From assembly GCF_003852535.1 (NCBI RefSeq), contig NZ_QAJP01000005.1, forward strand, positions 268,403 through 332,402: a stretch of 64,000 nt of DNA. Reading direction: 5' to 3'. A model generated the notes under the pieces. That model was given only the letters and a program-made list of their open reading frames with translations, was not told the origin of the DNA and searched no databases. The DNA is from Herminiimonas sp. KBW02 (GTDB lineage: Bacteria > Pseudomonadota > Gammaproteobacteria > Burkholderiales > Burkholderiaceae_D). Position 1 is the first letter of the stretch; each line of letters begins with the position of its first letter. Positions 1 to 9,156 of the stretch are shown piece by piece. The translations under genes and the position numbers were made by a program.

Positions 1-2598
1 GCTGGTCTTGAGCATCTGGATGAACGCTATCTGCGCGCAGTCGGTTATGCGACCAAATCCAAACGCGGCATCTTGCCGAAGATGGCTTTGTTTGGCGACA
101 TCGTCGGCGACGATGAAAACGCCGTGGCGCAAGCTGCATCCGAAGTCGTACGCCTGGCGAATACTCGCGTCGGCGAAGGCTTTGTTGCGGTCAGCCCGGA
201 AGCACGTAAGAAATTCTGGCTCGATCGTGCGCGTACCGCTGCGATTTCCAAACATACCAACGCCTTCAAAATCAATGAAGACGTCGTGATCCCGCTGGAT
301 CGCATGGGTGAATATTCGGACGGTATAGAACGCATTAACGTTGAGCTATCGATAGGCAACAAGCTGCAATTGCTGGAAGAGCTGCACACCTTCTTCACCA
401 AAGGCAATCTGCCACTGGGCAAGAGCGATGATGCAGAAGGCGATGACATTCCTGCTGCCGAATTGCTGGAAGATCGCGTGCATCAGGCGGAGGCGCTGAT
501 CGCTGCTGCCACCGCACGCTGGACTTATATGCTGGATAACCTTGACCAGCCTTTGCGTAATGCGAAGGATGAGTTGAGTGCGCTGGGTCTGGAAAAACTC
601 TTGCCTGTATTTGAAGATCGTTTGCAGGTGCAACCGGACGCGACCGTATTCGATGTGATCCAGGATCGCACCATCCGTGTGTCGTGGAAGACGGAAATCC
701 GTGCGCAGCTGCGCCAGATTTTCAGCGGCGCATCGTTTCGCCTGATTCTGGATGAAGCAACGGCTATCCACAAACGTGTATTGCGTGGTCGCGTCTTCGT
801 GGCGCTGCATATGCACGCCGGTGACGGTAACGTCCACACCAACATCCCGGTCAATTCCGATCACTACCAGATGCTGCAGGATGCGCACGCAGCCGTGGCG
901 CGCATCATGGCGCTGGCACGTTCGCTGAATGGCGTGATTTCCGGTGAGCATGGTATCGGCATTACCAAACTCGAATTCCTGACTGAAGCAGAGCTGGCCG
1001 ATTTCCGTTCGTACAAACGACGCATAGATCCGGAAGGTCACTTCAACAAAGGCAAGCTGATGGACATGTCTGAGCTGAGCGCAGATTTGCGCAATGCTTA
1101 CACACCATCTTTCGGCCTGATGGGTCATGAATCGCTGATCATGCAACAAAGCGATATCGGTGCGATTGCCAATAGCGTCAAGGATTGCCTGCGCTGCGGT
1201 AAATGCAAACCGGTATGTGCGACGCATGTGCCGCGTGCCAATTTGCTGTATTCGCCGCGTAATAAGATTCTTGCGACTTCATTGCTGGTGGAAGCCTTCC
1301 TGTATGAAGAGCAGACCCGTCGCGGCATCTCGATCAAGCATTGGGAAGAGTTCGAAGACGTCGCCGATCACTGCACGGTTTGCCATAAATGTCTGACGCC
1401 TTGCCCGGTCGATATCGACTTCGGCGATGTATCGATGAATATGCGCAACCTGCTGCGCAAGATGAACAAGAAGTCCTTTAATCCGGGCACTGCGGCATCC
1501 ATGTTCTTCCTGAATGCTACTGATCCGGCGACCATCAATGCGACGCGTCAGGTCATGATAGCTTGGGGCTACAAGGCGCAGCGTTTTGGTCATGATGTTC
1601 TGAAAAAGCTGGCGAAGAAACAGACTTCCGCACCGCGTGCGACGGTCGGCAAGCCACCTATCAAGGAACAGGTCATCCACTTTATCAATAAGAAGATGCC
1701 TGGCAATCTGCCGAAGAAAACCGCGCGCGCCTTGCTGGATATCGAAGACGATAAAGTCGTGCCTATCATTCGTGATCCGAAGACCACGACGATGGATACT
1801 GAAGCCGTGTTTTATTTCCCGGGTTGCGGTTCCGAGCGTTTGTTCTCGCAGGTAGGTCTGGCGACACAGGCGATGTTGTGGAACGTAGGCGTGCAAACTG
1901 TCTTGCCACCGGGTTACCTGTGCTGCGGTTATCCGCAACGCGGCTCCGGCAATTACGACAAGGCGGAAAAAATCATCACTGATAATCGCGTGCTGTTCCA
2001 TCGCATGGCGAATACGCTGAATTATCTGGATATCAAAACCGTCATCGTTTCTTGCGGTACCTGCTACGATCAGTTGCAAGGCTATGAATTCGAGAAGATT
2101 TTCCCGGGTTGCCGCATCGTCGATATCCATGAATATCTGATGGAAAAAGGCGTGAAGCTGGAAGGCGTGAATGGCGTGCGCTACATGTACCACGACCCTT
2201 GCCACAGCCCGATGAAATTGCAGGATCCGCTGAAAACGGTAAATGCCTTGATCACGACTGTTGACGATCAGAAGATAGAAAAAAATGAACGTTGCTGTGG
2301 CGAGTCCGGCACTTTGGCGGTGACGCGTCCTGATATCTCGACCCAGGTGCGCTTCCGCAAGGAAGAGGAAATGACCAAAGGCGCGGATAAATTGCGCGGC
2401 GATGGTTTCACCGGTGACATCAAGATCCTGACTTCGTGCCCGTCCTGCCTGCAAGGTTTGTCGCGTTACAACGAAGACTCGGACACCACTGCCGATTACA
2501 TCGTGGTCGAAATGGCCAAGCACTTGCTCGGACCTAACTGGTTGCCTGAGTACGTCGATCGCGCCAATAACGGCGGTATCGAACGCGTGCTGGTGTAA
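1..2598 (+). CDS. FAD-linked oxidase with two 4Fe-4S and CCG domains, 3' part (DUF3683 type)
   Basis: The reading frame is open from the first base, so the gene starts upstream and 865 residues are visible. The N-terminal visible part is the end of a GlcD-like FAD oxidase, with the HAGDGNVHTN motif near nt 810-845. Two ferredoxin motifs follow: CLRCGKCKPVC (about nt 1185-1220) and CTVCHKCLTPCP (about nt 1375-1410). Two CCG-type cysteine-rich modules then appear (CCGYP at about 1921, CCGESG at about 2290), as in GlpC and heterodisulfide-reductase-like subunits. Such fusions oxidise 2-hydroxy acids such as glycolate or D-lactate and pass electrons through Fe-S clusters to quinone. The substrate cannot be told from sequence. 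The HIT gene follows after 2 nt, so the two are probably co-transcribed. Confidence 0.85.
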   Translation, partial: AGLEHLDERYLRAVGYATKSKRGILPKMALFGDIVGDDENAVAQAASEVVRLANTRVGEGFVAVSPEARKKFWLDRARTAAISKHTNAFKINEDVVIPLDRMGEYSDGIERINVELSIGNKLQLLEELHTFFTKGNLPLGKSDDAEGDDIPAAELLEDRVHQAEALIAAATARWTYMLDNLDQPLRNAKDELSALGLEKLLPVFEDRLQVQPDATVFDVIQDRTIRVSWKTEIRAQLRQIFSGASFRLILDEATAIHKRVLRGRVFVALHMHAGDGNVHTNIPVNSDHYQMLQDAHAAVARIMALARSLNGVISGEHGIGITKLEFLTEAELADFRSYKRRIDPEGHFNKGKLMDMSELSADLRNAYTPSFGLMGHESLIMQQSDIGAIANSVKDCLRCGKCKPVCATHVPRANLLYSPRNKILATSLLVEAFLYEEQTRRGISIKHWEEFEDVADHCTVCHKCLTPCPVDIDFGDVSMNMRNLLRKMNKKSFNPGTAASMFFLNATDPATINATRQVMIAWGYKAQRFGHDVLKKLAKKQTSAPRATVGKPPIKEQVIHFINKKMPGNLPKKTARALLDIEDDKVVPIIRDPKTTTMDTEAVFYFPGCGSERLFSQVGLATQAMLWNVGVQTVLPPGYLCCGYPQRGSGNYDKAEKIITDNRVLFHRMANTLNYLDIKTVIVSCGTCYDQLQGYEFEKIFPGCRIVDIHEYLMEKGVKLEGVNGVRYMYHDPCHSPMKLQDPLKTVNALITTVDDQKIEKNERCCGESGTLAVTRPDISTQVRFRKEEEMTKGADKLRGDGFTGDIKILTSCPSCLQGLSRYNEDSDTTADYIVVEMAKHLLGPNWLPEYVDRANNGGIERVLV

Positions 2599-2600
2599 CG

Positions 2601-3029
2601 ATGGCGGCTTGTGAGTTATGTGAAGAAGGTGGCGGGGAAGTATTGTTCCGCAATGAACAATTGCGCATCGTGCTGGTTGACGATGCGCAGTACCCCGGCT
2701 TTTGTCGCGTGATCTGGAACGCACATGTGGCAGAAATGACGGATCTGCAGCCGGAACAACGTTCGGTGTTGATGCGGACCGTCTGCCAGGTTGAAACTGC
2801 CTTGCGTGAAGTCATGCAGCCGGAAAAAATCAATCTGGCCAGCCTTGGCAACATGGTGCCGCATCTGCACTGGCACCTGATTCCACGCTTTAGCGATGAT
2901 GCGCATTTCCCGAGTCCCGTCTGGGCCGCAGTACAACGCCAGACTGCGGACGATATACTGGCGCAGCGTCGCGCCTTGCTGCCTGCATTGCGTACGGCTA
3001 TCGTGCGCAACGCAAACTGCAGCGCCTGA
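2601..3029 (+). CDS. HIT family protein
   Basis: A 142-residue protein of the histidine-triad superfamily, small nucleotide hydrolases or transferases acting on AMP-linked compounds. The signature HLHWHLIPR (about residues 93-101) carries the H-x-H-x-H catalytic triad. The N-terminus has a CELC pair that could bind a metal, as in some HIT proteins. The start lies 2 nt after the stop of the oxidase, which implies translational coupling. The natural substrate is unknown; adenosine phosphoramidates are typical of the family. Confidence 0.88.
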   Translation: MAACELCEEGGGEVLFRNEQLRIVLVDDAQYPGFCRVIWNAHVAEMTDLQPEQRSVLMRTVCQVETALREVMQPEKINLASLGNMVPHLHWHLIPRFSDDAHFPSPVWAAVQRQTADDILAQRRALLPALRTAIVRNANCSA

Positions 3030-3100
3030 GTAACTACAGCACAGAACAATCAATCGGCGGTATGCTTGCCGCCTGCACTCACCCTGAACGAGAGACGATC

Positions 3101-3538
3101 ATGGCTGGTTCCAAACAAACACCTCCTGCGCCGCAACCCACCGGATTGACGGTGCGCAAACAATCGCGCGTACTGGAAATCGAATTCGATGATGGCGCGA
3201 CTTTTTCGCTGCCATTTGAACTGATGCGCGTCTGGTCGCCGTCGGCCGAAGTACGTGGCCATGGCCCGGGGCAGGAAACCCTGCAGACCGGCCAGCGCAA
3301 TGTAGAAATCACCGGCGTCGAACCGGTTGGCAACTACGCGATCAAACCATCATTCTCCGACGGTCACGATACCGGCATCTTTTCGTGGGAGTATTTGTAC
3401 CATCTAGGTACCGATAAAGATGCCTTGTGGGAAGATTATCTGCGTCGCCTCGAAGCGGCCGGGTTTACGCGTGAAAGCGGACGTGATGCGGCCATGAGCA
3501 AAGCTGTGGTCGGCGGTTCCGGTTGCGGAAGTCATTGA
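3101..3538 (+). CDS. DUF971 domain protein (gamma-butyrobetaine hydroxylase N-terminal-like)
   Basis: 145 residues. I chose the ATG at 3101 over an in-frame ATG at 3062 because a GAGAG ribosome site sits 7 nt upstream and the extra 13 residues (MLAACTHPERETI) look like untranslated leader. The body matches the DUF971 fold, which also forms the N-terminal domain of gamma-butyrobetaine and trimethyllysine hydroxylases (LEIEFDDGATFSLPFELMR, then YAIKPSFSDGHDTGIFSW). The tail GGSGCGSH keeps a conserved cysteine. Stand-alone copies commonly sit before ubiE in Burkholderiales. The function is unknown; links to Fe-S metabolism have been suggested for the family. Confidence 0.85.
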   Translation: MAGSKQTPPAPQPTGLTVRKQSRVLEIEFDDGATFSLPFELMRVWSPSAEVRGHGPGQETLQTGQRNVEITGVEPVGNYAIKPSFSDGHDTGIFSWEYLYHLGTDKDALWEDYLRRLEAAGFTRESGRDAAMSKAVVGGSGCGSH

Positions 3539-3637
3539 TTTGACAGGGTTTGCGAATAAATTCCGGTCTGAATTTATTGTGCGATCAGCAAGTAAAAAAT
3601 AATTTTTAACGTTTTCTTCACATCTCAATAACGCTTG

Positions 3638-3643
3638 TATAAT
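3638..3643 (+). promoter_or_regulatory. Candidate -10 box for ubiE
   Basis: A perfect TATAAT lies 15 nt upstream of the ubiE ATG, in an A/T-rich 119-bp gap. At 17-bp spacing the -35 (TCTTCA, 3615-3620) is poor. The start site would be close to the ATG, so the leader is very short, in keeping with the lack of a clear ribosome site before ubiE. Confidence 0.4.
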
Positions 3644-3657
3644 GTAATTGGCTAGCT

Positions 3658-4392
3658 ATGACAAATTCCACACATTTCGGTTATCAGACCGTCGCTGAAG
3701 AAGAGAAAGTCCACAAGGTTGCGGAAGTGTTTCACTCCGTTGCCGCCAAGTACGACGTGATGAACGATTTCATGTCGGCGGGTCTGCATCGTATATGGAA
3801 GACATTTACGATTGCGCAGGCTGGTGTGCGCCCCGGTTTCAAAGTGCTTGATATTGCCGGTGGCACGGGTGACCTGGCCAAGGCGTTTGCGCGCCAGGCA
3901 GGCAGTACCGGTGAAGTCTGGCTTACAGATATTAATGAGTCGATGTTGCGTGTCGGGCGCGATCGACTGTTGAATAAAGGCTTGATTACCCCAACATCCT
4001 TGTGTGATGCGGAGAAATTGCCTTTCCCCGATAACTATTTTGATCGCGTCAGTGTCGCTTTTGGTTTGCGCAATATGACGCACAAGGATGTGGCGCTGGC
4101 AGAAATGCGGCGTGTATTGAAGCCCGGCGGCAAGTTGCTGGTGCTGGAGTTCTCGAAAGTATGGGAGCCATTACAAAAACCGTATGACGTTTATTCGTTT
4201 TCAGTGTTGCCGTGGTTGGGCAAGCGTATTGCAAATGATGCCGAGAGTTACCGGTATCTGGCTGAATCGATCCGCATGCATCCGGATCAGGAAACGCTGA
4301 AAAAAATGATGCAGGATGCTGGACTCGAAAGAGTCGAGTATTTTAATTTGACAGCCGGCGTGGCGGCATTGCACACCGGGATTAAACTCTAG
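3658..4392 (+). CDS. ubiE: Ubiquinone/menaquinone C-methyltransferase UbiE
   Basis: A 244-residue class I SAM methyltransferase that methylates the ring carbon of the quinone precursor (2-polyprenyl-6-methoxy-benzoquinol or demethylmenaquinol). The family signature [17 protein letters not shown] appears near residues 35-51, the SAM motif [10 protein letters not shown] near 65-74, and the C-terminal motif [13 protein letters not shown] near the end. Length matches the family. Together with ubiJ and ubiB downstream it forms a ubiquinone biosynthesis neighbourhood. The SD of the next gene overlaps its TAG stop. Confidence 0.97.
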   Translation: MTNSTHFGYQTVAEEEKVHKVAEVFHSVAAKYDVMNDFMSAGLHRIWKTFTIAQAGVRPGFKVLDIAGGTGDLAKAFARQAGSTGEVWLTDINESMLRVGRDRLLNKGLITPTSLCDAEKLPFPDNYFDRVSVAFGLRNMTHKDVALAEMRRVLKPGGKLLVLEFSKVWEPLQKPYDVYSFSVLPWLGKRIANDAESYRYLAESIRMHPDQETLKKMMQDAGLERVEYFNLTAGVAALHTGIKL

Positions 4393-4404
4393 GAGACGAG
4401 CATT

Positions 4405-5328
4405 ATGAAGAAATTACTTTTGGCAATCGCAGTGATGGTCAGTTCGATGACCTTCATCGCTGTAGAAGCGGAAGCCAAGCGTATGGGCGGCGGCGGTTCT
4501 TTCGGTAAGCAATCGCAAAGCTTCCAGCGTCCGGCTCCGGCTCAATCTTCGTCGGCAAGCAATGCTTCCAAACCTGCAGCAGCACCAGCTGCGGCTGGCG
4601 CGGGCGCAGCTGCAGCAGCTAAACCTAGCATGATGAAAAGCATCCTCGGCGGCGCATTGCTCGGCCTGGGTCTGGGTGCATTGTTGTCGCACCTGGGTAT
4701 CGGCGGCGCATTCGCAAGCATGATCAGCACCATCCTGATGGTCGCCCTGTTCGCCTTCGCAGCGATGTTCATCTACCGCATGATCAAAGGCAAAAACGCT
4801 GGCAACGGTGCACAACCTTCGTTCGCGAACGGTTACTCGGCAAAAAACAGCACACCTGATATCGGTTCGGGCCTGAATCAAAACCAGCCTTCGGCACTGC
4901 AATCGGCAGCGCCTATGGCGTCCGGTGCTGCTTATGGCGCGGCTAATGATCTGCCAGCTGATTTCGATGTGGAATCGTTTATCCGCAATGCAAAAACCTA
5001 CTTCATCCGTCTGCAAGCTGCATGGGATAAAGCTGATATCAACGATATCCGTGAATTCACCACGCCTGAAATGTTTGCAGAACTGAAATTGCAATTGCAG
5101 GAACGTGGTGCGACCGCGAACGTGACTGACGTTGTGACCCTGGATGCAGAGTTCTACGGTGTAGAGACAGTTGGCAACGATTACGTCGCCAGCATCAAGT
5201 TCAGCGGTCTGATCCGTGAAGCTGATTACGCTCCGACCGAGCCATTCACCGAAGCATGGAACCTGTCCAAGCCAGTTACTGGCAATGGCGGTTGGGTACT
5301 GGCTGGTATTCAGCAATTGCCGCAATAA
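4405..5328 (+). CDS. Tim44-like domain membrane protein
   Basis: A 307-residue protein with an N-terminal signal peptide (cleavage near VEAEA, residue 24), a Gln/Ser/Ala-rich low-complexity stretch (about 35-75), a glycine-rich hydrophobic segment and a transmembrane helix (about 78-122). A C-terminal Tim44-like domain (about 185-305) contains FIRNAKTYFIRLQAAWDKAD and EFTTPEMFAELK. In mitochondria Tim44 tethers import chaperones. The bacterial role is not settled; membrane quality control is a guess. AGGAG (4391-4395) overlaps the ubiE stop, so translation is coupled. It is followed by a strong intrinsic terminator. Confidence 0.85.
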   Translation: MKKLLLAIAVMVSSMTFIAVEAEAKRMGGGGSFGKQSQSFQRPAPAQSSSASNASKPAAAPAAAGAGAAAAAKPSMMKSILGGALLGLGLGALLSHLGIGGAFASMISTILMVALFAFAAMFIYRMIKGKNAGNGAQPSFANGYSAKNSTPDIGSGLNQNQPSALQSAAPMASGAAYGAANDLPADFDVESFIRNAKTYFIRLQAAWDKADINDIREFTTPEMFAELKLQLQERGATANVTDVVTLDAEFYGVETVGNDYVASIKFSGLIREADYAPTEPFTEAWNLSKPVTGNGGWVLAGIQQLPQ

Positions 5329-5441
5329 GTACAGTAATAAATACCGCAGCAAAAGCGGGGAATTGCGCTATCCGGCAGTCAGTCAGTTTCGACTTGCCAT
5401 GTAGATAGTTAGCGACGCCACGCAGCAAACTGCTAAACTTG

Positions 5442-5481
5442 AAGCCGCCCGTGAATGGTTCACTGGCGGCTTTGTTTTTTT
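5442..5481 (+). terminator. Strong intrinsic terminator hairpin abutting the ubiJ start
   Basis: AAGCCGCC (5442-5449) pairs with GGCGGCTT (5465-5472) and GTGAA with TTCAC inside, with one mismatch between. A G and seven T follow (5475-5481). It would end the ubiE-Tim44 transcript. The ubiJ ATG lies only 5 nt beyond the T run. Confidence 0.8.
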
Positions 5482-5485
5482 GACG

Positions 5486-6076
5486 ATGACATCTCTTTCC
5501 CCTGCCCACATTTTCCCTGCCGCGATTAACCACCTGCTTGCGCAGGAAGCGTGGGCCCGTGCCAAACTAATGCCGCATGCCGGCAAGGTGGCGGTGCTGG
5601 ACGGTGGTGTGCTGGCAGTGCGCCTGAAGGTCAGTGCTGATGGCATGGTAGAGACGGCAGGTGCGGATGACCTGCCGACCGTGACGATACGCATGCAACC
5701 ATCTGACTTGCCGCTGATCATGCAGAATCGCGAACGTGCGTTTTCCTATGTGAAGATAGAAGGCGATGCCGATTTCGCCAACACCATTTCGCAACTGAGC
5801 CAGTCCCTGCGCTGGGAAGCGGAAGATGATTTGAGCAAGGTGGTGGGTGATATTGCCGCCACGCGTATCGTCGCTGGTGCCCATAAAGCCGTAAACACGG
5901 CCAAATCGCTTCATCAGTCCGTCACCGAAAACATCGCCGAATACTTTCTGGAAGAAAATCCCCTATTAATCCGTCCGCAGGCAGTCACAGGCTTTACAGC
6001 AGAAGTGACCAAATTGCGTGACGATGTGGCACGACTCGCGAAGCGGATCGAAAAGCTGAAGGGCAGTAAGCAATGA
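5486..6076 (+). CDS. ubiJ: Ubiquinone biosynthesis accessory factor UbiJ (SCP2 domain)
   Basis: 196 residues from the ATG at 5486; a TTG two codons earlier at 5480 is possible. The N-terminal two thirds resemble the SCP2 sterol-carrier lipid-binding fold of UbiJ, which holds the hydrophobic quinone intermediates in the Ubi complex. The C-terminus is a predicted coiled coil ([18 protein letters not shown]), as in UbiJ. No Shine-Dalgarno is visible: the terminator T-tract occupies that space. The stop overlaps the ubiB start (ATGA). Identification rests on fold features and on position between ubiE and ubiB. Confidence 0.85.
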   Translation: MTSLSPAHIFPAAINHLLAQEAWARAKLMPHAGKVAVLDGGVLAVRLKVSADGMVETAGADDLPTVTIRMQPSDLPLIMQNRERAFSYVKIEGDADFANTISQLSQSLRWEAEDDLSKVVGDIAATRIVAGAHKAVNTAKSLHQSVTENIAEYFLEENPLLIRPQAVTGFTAEVTKLRDDVARLAKRIEKLKGSKQ

Positions 6077-7635
6077 TATTGAAATTTCTTCGCGTCTTGA
6101 AAATCATCCGTGTCGCCTTGCGTTACGGACTCGATGAAATAGCCATCTCCGGCCTGGCGATTCCACGTACCGCCAAATTCATCAATCAAGTCATGTTCTG
6201 GCGCGACCTGTCGGCGCCGCGTGCGATCCGTTTGCGTCGTGCACTGGAAGATCTCGGCCCTATCTTCGTTAAATTCGGTCAGGTGCTATCGACCCGCCGC
6301 GACCTGATGCCTATCGATATCGCCGATGAGCTGGCGCGCCTGCAGGATCGCGTGCCGCCGTTCTCATCCGAGCTGGCGATTGCGCAGATCATTAAATCAC
6401 TGGGCGCGCATCCGGATGTCCTGTTTGCCGATTTCGATCCGGTACCGGTCGCGTCTGCGTCGATCGCGCAAGTGCATTTCGGACGACTGAAAAGCGGCAA
6501 GGATGTTGCCATCAAAGTCCTGCGTCCCGGCATCAAGAAGTCCATCGATGAAGACGTCGCGCTGATGCATATACTGGCTGGCCTGGTAGAGCGTATGTGG
6601 GCAGACGGCAAACGTCTAAAGCCGAAAGAAGTCGTGGCCGAATTCGATAAATACCTGCACGACGAACTCGACCTCATGCGCGAAGCAGCCAATGGCAGTC
6701 AGTTGCGTCGTAACTTCGCTGACTCCAAGTTGCTGGTCGTGCCGGAAATGTTTTGGGATTACTGCTCGACTTCGGTGATCGTGATGGAGCGCATGGTCGG
6801 TATCCCGATCTCGCAAACCGACAGACTGATAGCCGCCGGTGTCGACCTGAAAAAACTTTCACGTGATGGCGTTGAAATCTTCTTCACTCAAGTTTTCCGC
6901 GATGGTTTCTTTCACGCCGATATGCATCCGGGGAATATTCAGGTCTCGGTAGAGCCTGCAACTTTCGGTAGCTATATCGCACTGGACTTTGGCATTGTCG
7001 GTACGCTGAATGACTTCGACAAGGATTACCTGTCGCAGAACTTCCTTGCCTTCTTCCGTCGTGATTACAAGCGTGTGGCGGAAGCGCATATTGAATCGGG
7101 CTGGGCACCGAAAGATACACGTGTAGACGAACTGGAATCGGCAGTGCGCGCATGTTGCGAACCTATTTTTGACCGCCCGCTGAGCGAAATTTCATTTGGT
7201 CAGGTTTTGTTGCGTCTGTTCCAGACTTCACGTCGTTTCAATGTCGAAGTGCAGCCGCAACTGGTGCTGCTGCAAAAAACCTTGCTCAACGTTGAAGGAC
7301 TGGGCCGTCAGCTCGATCCGGAACTGGATTTGTGGAAAACCGCCAAGCCGTATCTGGAAAACTGGATGAACGAGCAGGTCGGCTGGCGTGGTTTGTGGGA
7401 AAACCTGAAAGCCGAAGCCCCGCGTTACAGCAAGCTGCTGCCGCAATTGCCGCGGCTGGCACACCAGGCTTTGACCCAGGCTTCGCAGCCGCAGCATGAC
7501 AATACAGAACTGATCAGACGCTTGCTGGAAGAACAGAAACGAACCAATCTTTTATTGGGCGTTGCGGTTTACTTCGGTGGCGGCCTGGTTGCCGGCGGGA
7601 TTCTGACCCTGGTGTTCTTTACTTTTGTGGGGTGA
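6073..7635 (+). CDS. ubiB: Ubiquinone biosynthesis ATPase/kinase-like UbiB
   Basis: A 520-residue member of the ABC1/ADCK/UbiB protein-kinase-like family needed for aerobic ubiquinone synthesis. The family KxGQ motif appears as [14 protein letters not shown] (about residues 72-85). The Ala-rich nucleotide loop is near [11 protein letters not shown] and the invariant Lys in VAIKVLRPG. The catalytic loop is HADMHPGNI (about 281-289), followed by the metal-binding DFG of ALDFGIVG. Two C-terminal hydrophobic segments (about 495-518) anchor it in the inner membrane. It overlaps ubiJ by 4 nt. Length equals the family norm. Confidence 0.97.
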   Translation: MILKFLRVLKIIRVALRYGLDEIAISGLAIPRTAKFINQVMFWRDLSAPRAIRLRRALEDLGPIFVKFGQVLSTRRDLMPIDIADELARLQDRVPPFSSELAIAQIIKSLGAHPDVLFADFDPVPVASASIAQVHFGRLKSGKDVAIKVLRPGIKKSIDEDVALMHILAGLVERMWADGKRLKPKEVVAEFDKYLHDELDLMREAANGSQLRRNFADSKLLVVPEMFWDYCSTSVIVMERMVGIPISQTDRLIAAGVDLKKLSRDGVEIFFTQVFRDGFFHADMHPGNIQVSVEPATFGSYIALDFGIVGTLNDFDKDYLSQNFLAFFRRDYKRVAEAHIESGWAPKDTRVDELESAVRACCEPIFDRPLSEISFGQVLLRLFQTSRRFNVEVQPQLVLLQKTLLNVEGLGRQLDPELDLWKTAKPYLENWMNEQVGWRGLWENLKAEAPRYSKLLPQLPRLAHQALTQASQPQHDNTELIRRLLEEQKRTNLLLGVAVYFGGGLVAGGILTLVFFTFVG

Positions 7636-7737
7636 TCGACATTTCAGACCTCTCTTGCGCATAGTCGATCAATAGCAATTGCTTGGAGTTGTATAGTAAT
7701 TCCACACATTGTTTAGACCTATGACAGGAGAGGAAAA

Positions 7738-8526
7738 ATGTCGGAAGTGCAGAATGCGTTGGAGATCGCTTTTATGCAAGCGGTCAGGGAGCCTGCCAGC
7801 AGGCCTGGGTTTTACAAGTTGCTGTTGGAATCTGATATTTACATCATCGGGAAAACCGACGCAGAAGGTCAGGGCGAGACCGTGCTTCAGCCTGACGTTC
7901 AATTATCTATTTTTAATTGGAAGCGGCAGGATGGAACGCCGGTTATTCCATTTTTTTCCAGTCTGCCCATGTTGCAAAAAACATTGCAGCAAGAGTCGGG
8001 ATACGTCGCATTGTCAGCTAAAGCCATGTTTGAAATGACGCGTGGTACGGCGCTGATATTCAATCCCGGTTCAGATTACCCGAAGGAATTTGAGCCAGGA
8101 GAAATTGATGCGTTGCTGGAGACTGGTGTGAACCATGTGGCACAGCAGAGGGTAGTGCAAAAGCCGACACAAGTGATGCTCGGTCAGCCTGCCAAGTATC
8201 CGTCGCAGATGATGGATGCCCTAAGTACCTTGTTGGCCAGGCATGCATCGGTTAAAGCGGCCTACCTCGGCTTGATGCATGATCGGGAACATGATGCAGC
8301 ACCGACATTAATCATCGGCTTTCTGGGTGACGGAGATGTGGAAATAGCCATGAAAGAAGCCGGTTCCGTTGCTGCAGATACCGCGCCTGAGGGGGTGCCG
8401 GTTGATTTTATGTGTATAGCTAAAGGTGAAGGTGGGGTAAGTGATTATTTCCTGCAGTCCGTTAAACCCTTTTATGAGCGCTCCCTGGGTGCTAAATTGA
8501 GGGGGTTGTTTGGCTCCAGGGCTTAA
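7738..8526 (+). CDS. SseB-like protein (enhanced serine sensitivity family)
   Basis: A 262-residue protein preceded by a strong AGGAGAGG site. The N-terminal domain (LEIAFMQAVREPASRPGFYKLL) and a C-terminal domain with LSTLLARHASVKAAYLGLMHD match the two-domain SseB arrangement: an SseB N-terminal domain and an SseB_C domain. Overexpression of E. coli SseB changes serine sensitivity; its molecular role is unknown. The gene stands alone, about 100 bp after ubiB. A TATAGT at about 7691 might serve as its -10, but no convincing -35 is seen. Confidence 0.75.
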   Translation: MSEVQNALEIAFMQAVREPASRPGFYKLLLESDIYIIGKTDAEGQGETVLQPDVQLSIFNWKRQDGTPVIPFFSSLPMLQKTLQQESGYVALSAKAMFEMTRGTALIFNPGSDYPKEFEPGEIDALLETGVNHVAQQRVVQKPTQVMLGQPAKYPSQMMDALSTLLARHASVKAAYLGLMHDREHDAAPTLIIGFLGDGDVEIAMKEAGSVAADTAPEGVPVDFMCIAKGEGGVSDYFLQSVKPFYERSLGAKLRGLFGSRA

Positions 8527-8563
8527 ATAAATCTATTCCCGCGTATGGGAAATCATTTCAACC

Positions 8564-8998
8564 ATGCTTTTAAATATAACGATGCCTACTGTCTATCGTT
8601 CCAAGGTTGATATCTGGCTGTTCGTCGTGCTCGCCTTCGCCGCGCTGGTTGCCTTATATTCAGCCGGGCAGACGATGGCGGCAGGGACGACCAGCGCGAT
8701 TCTGGTGGCGCTGCTGGTCGCCGTGGTCGGTGTCGGACTGCCGCTATGGCTGCTGCTTTCCACCCGCTACACATTACAGACTTCCCATTTGCTGGTGCAG
8801 AGCGGCCCATTCAAGTGGTTGGTGCCATTGGCTGATATCAAAAGCATCACGCCCAGCAATAACCCACTTTCCAGTCCGGCGCTGTCGCTGGATCGCCTGC
8901 GCATCGATTACGGCAAAGGGCGGATGTTGCTGATTTCGCCGCGCGATAAAGAGCAATTCCTGAGCGATATCGAGGCAGCCCGTCGCGCTGCAGGCTGA
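8564..8998 (+). CDS. Membrane-anchored bacterial PH-domain protein
   Basis: 144 residues. Two transmembrane helices (about 18-36 and 43-65) are followed by a small beta-rich domain (YTLQTSHLLVQSGPFKWLVPLADIKSI then LDRLRIDYGKGRMLLISPRDKEQFLSDI) typical of the bPH_6/DUF1200 family. The ligand is unknown. Start could be 8564 or the next in-frame ATG at 8582; neither has a good ribosome site. The short gap to sseB (37 nt) allows co-transcription. Confidence 0.75.
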   Translation: MLLNITMPTVYRSKVDIWLFVVLAFAALVALYSAGQTMAAGTTSAILVALLVAVVGVGLPLWLLLSTRYTLQTSHLLVQSGPFKWLVPLADIKSITPSNNPLSSPALSLDRLRIDYGKGRMLLISPRDKEQFLSDIEAARRAAG

Positions 8999-9022
8999 TT
9001 CTGCACTGGCAATCTCGCGCTG

Positions 9023-9037
9023 GCTGGCTTAGCCAGC
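9023..9037. promoter_or_regulatory. 15-bp perfect dyad upstream of the polyamine operon
   Basis: GCTGGCT and AGCCAGC flank a single T. With no loop it cannot form a stable hairpin, so a protein-binding site is more likely than a terminator. It lies about 70 bp upstream of the candidate -10 of the ABC operon. No regulator gene is adjacent. Confidence 0.35.
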
Positions 9038-9079
9038 ATGGCTGTCAGCCGCGACAGTCTTGATTCTGATACGCCATTT

Positions 9080-9110
9080 TTGAGAAATCGGGCCCGCTAT
9101 TTGCTACAAT
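9080..9110 (+). promoter_or_regulatory. Candidate sigma-70 promoter of the polyamine ABC operon
   Basis: TTGAGA (9080-9085) and TACAAT (9105-9110) are both good hexamers, but the 19-bp spacing is long. The -10 lies 46 nt before the ATPase start codon. Confidence 0.4.
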
Positions 9111-9156
9111 TGCCCCGGTTTTTGTATCTATCCCTTGCACCTCGGCCCAGGACAAG

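Noticed and set aside
3861-3880. TGGCAC resembling a sigma-54 -24 box
   Set aside because: It encodes part of the SAM-binding motif of UbiE and has no TTGC at the right distance.
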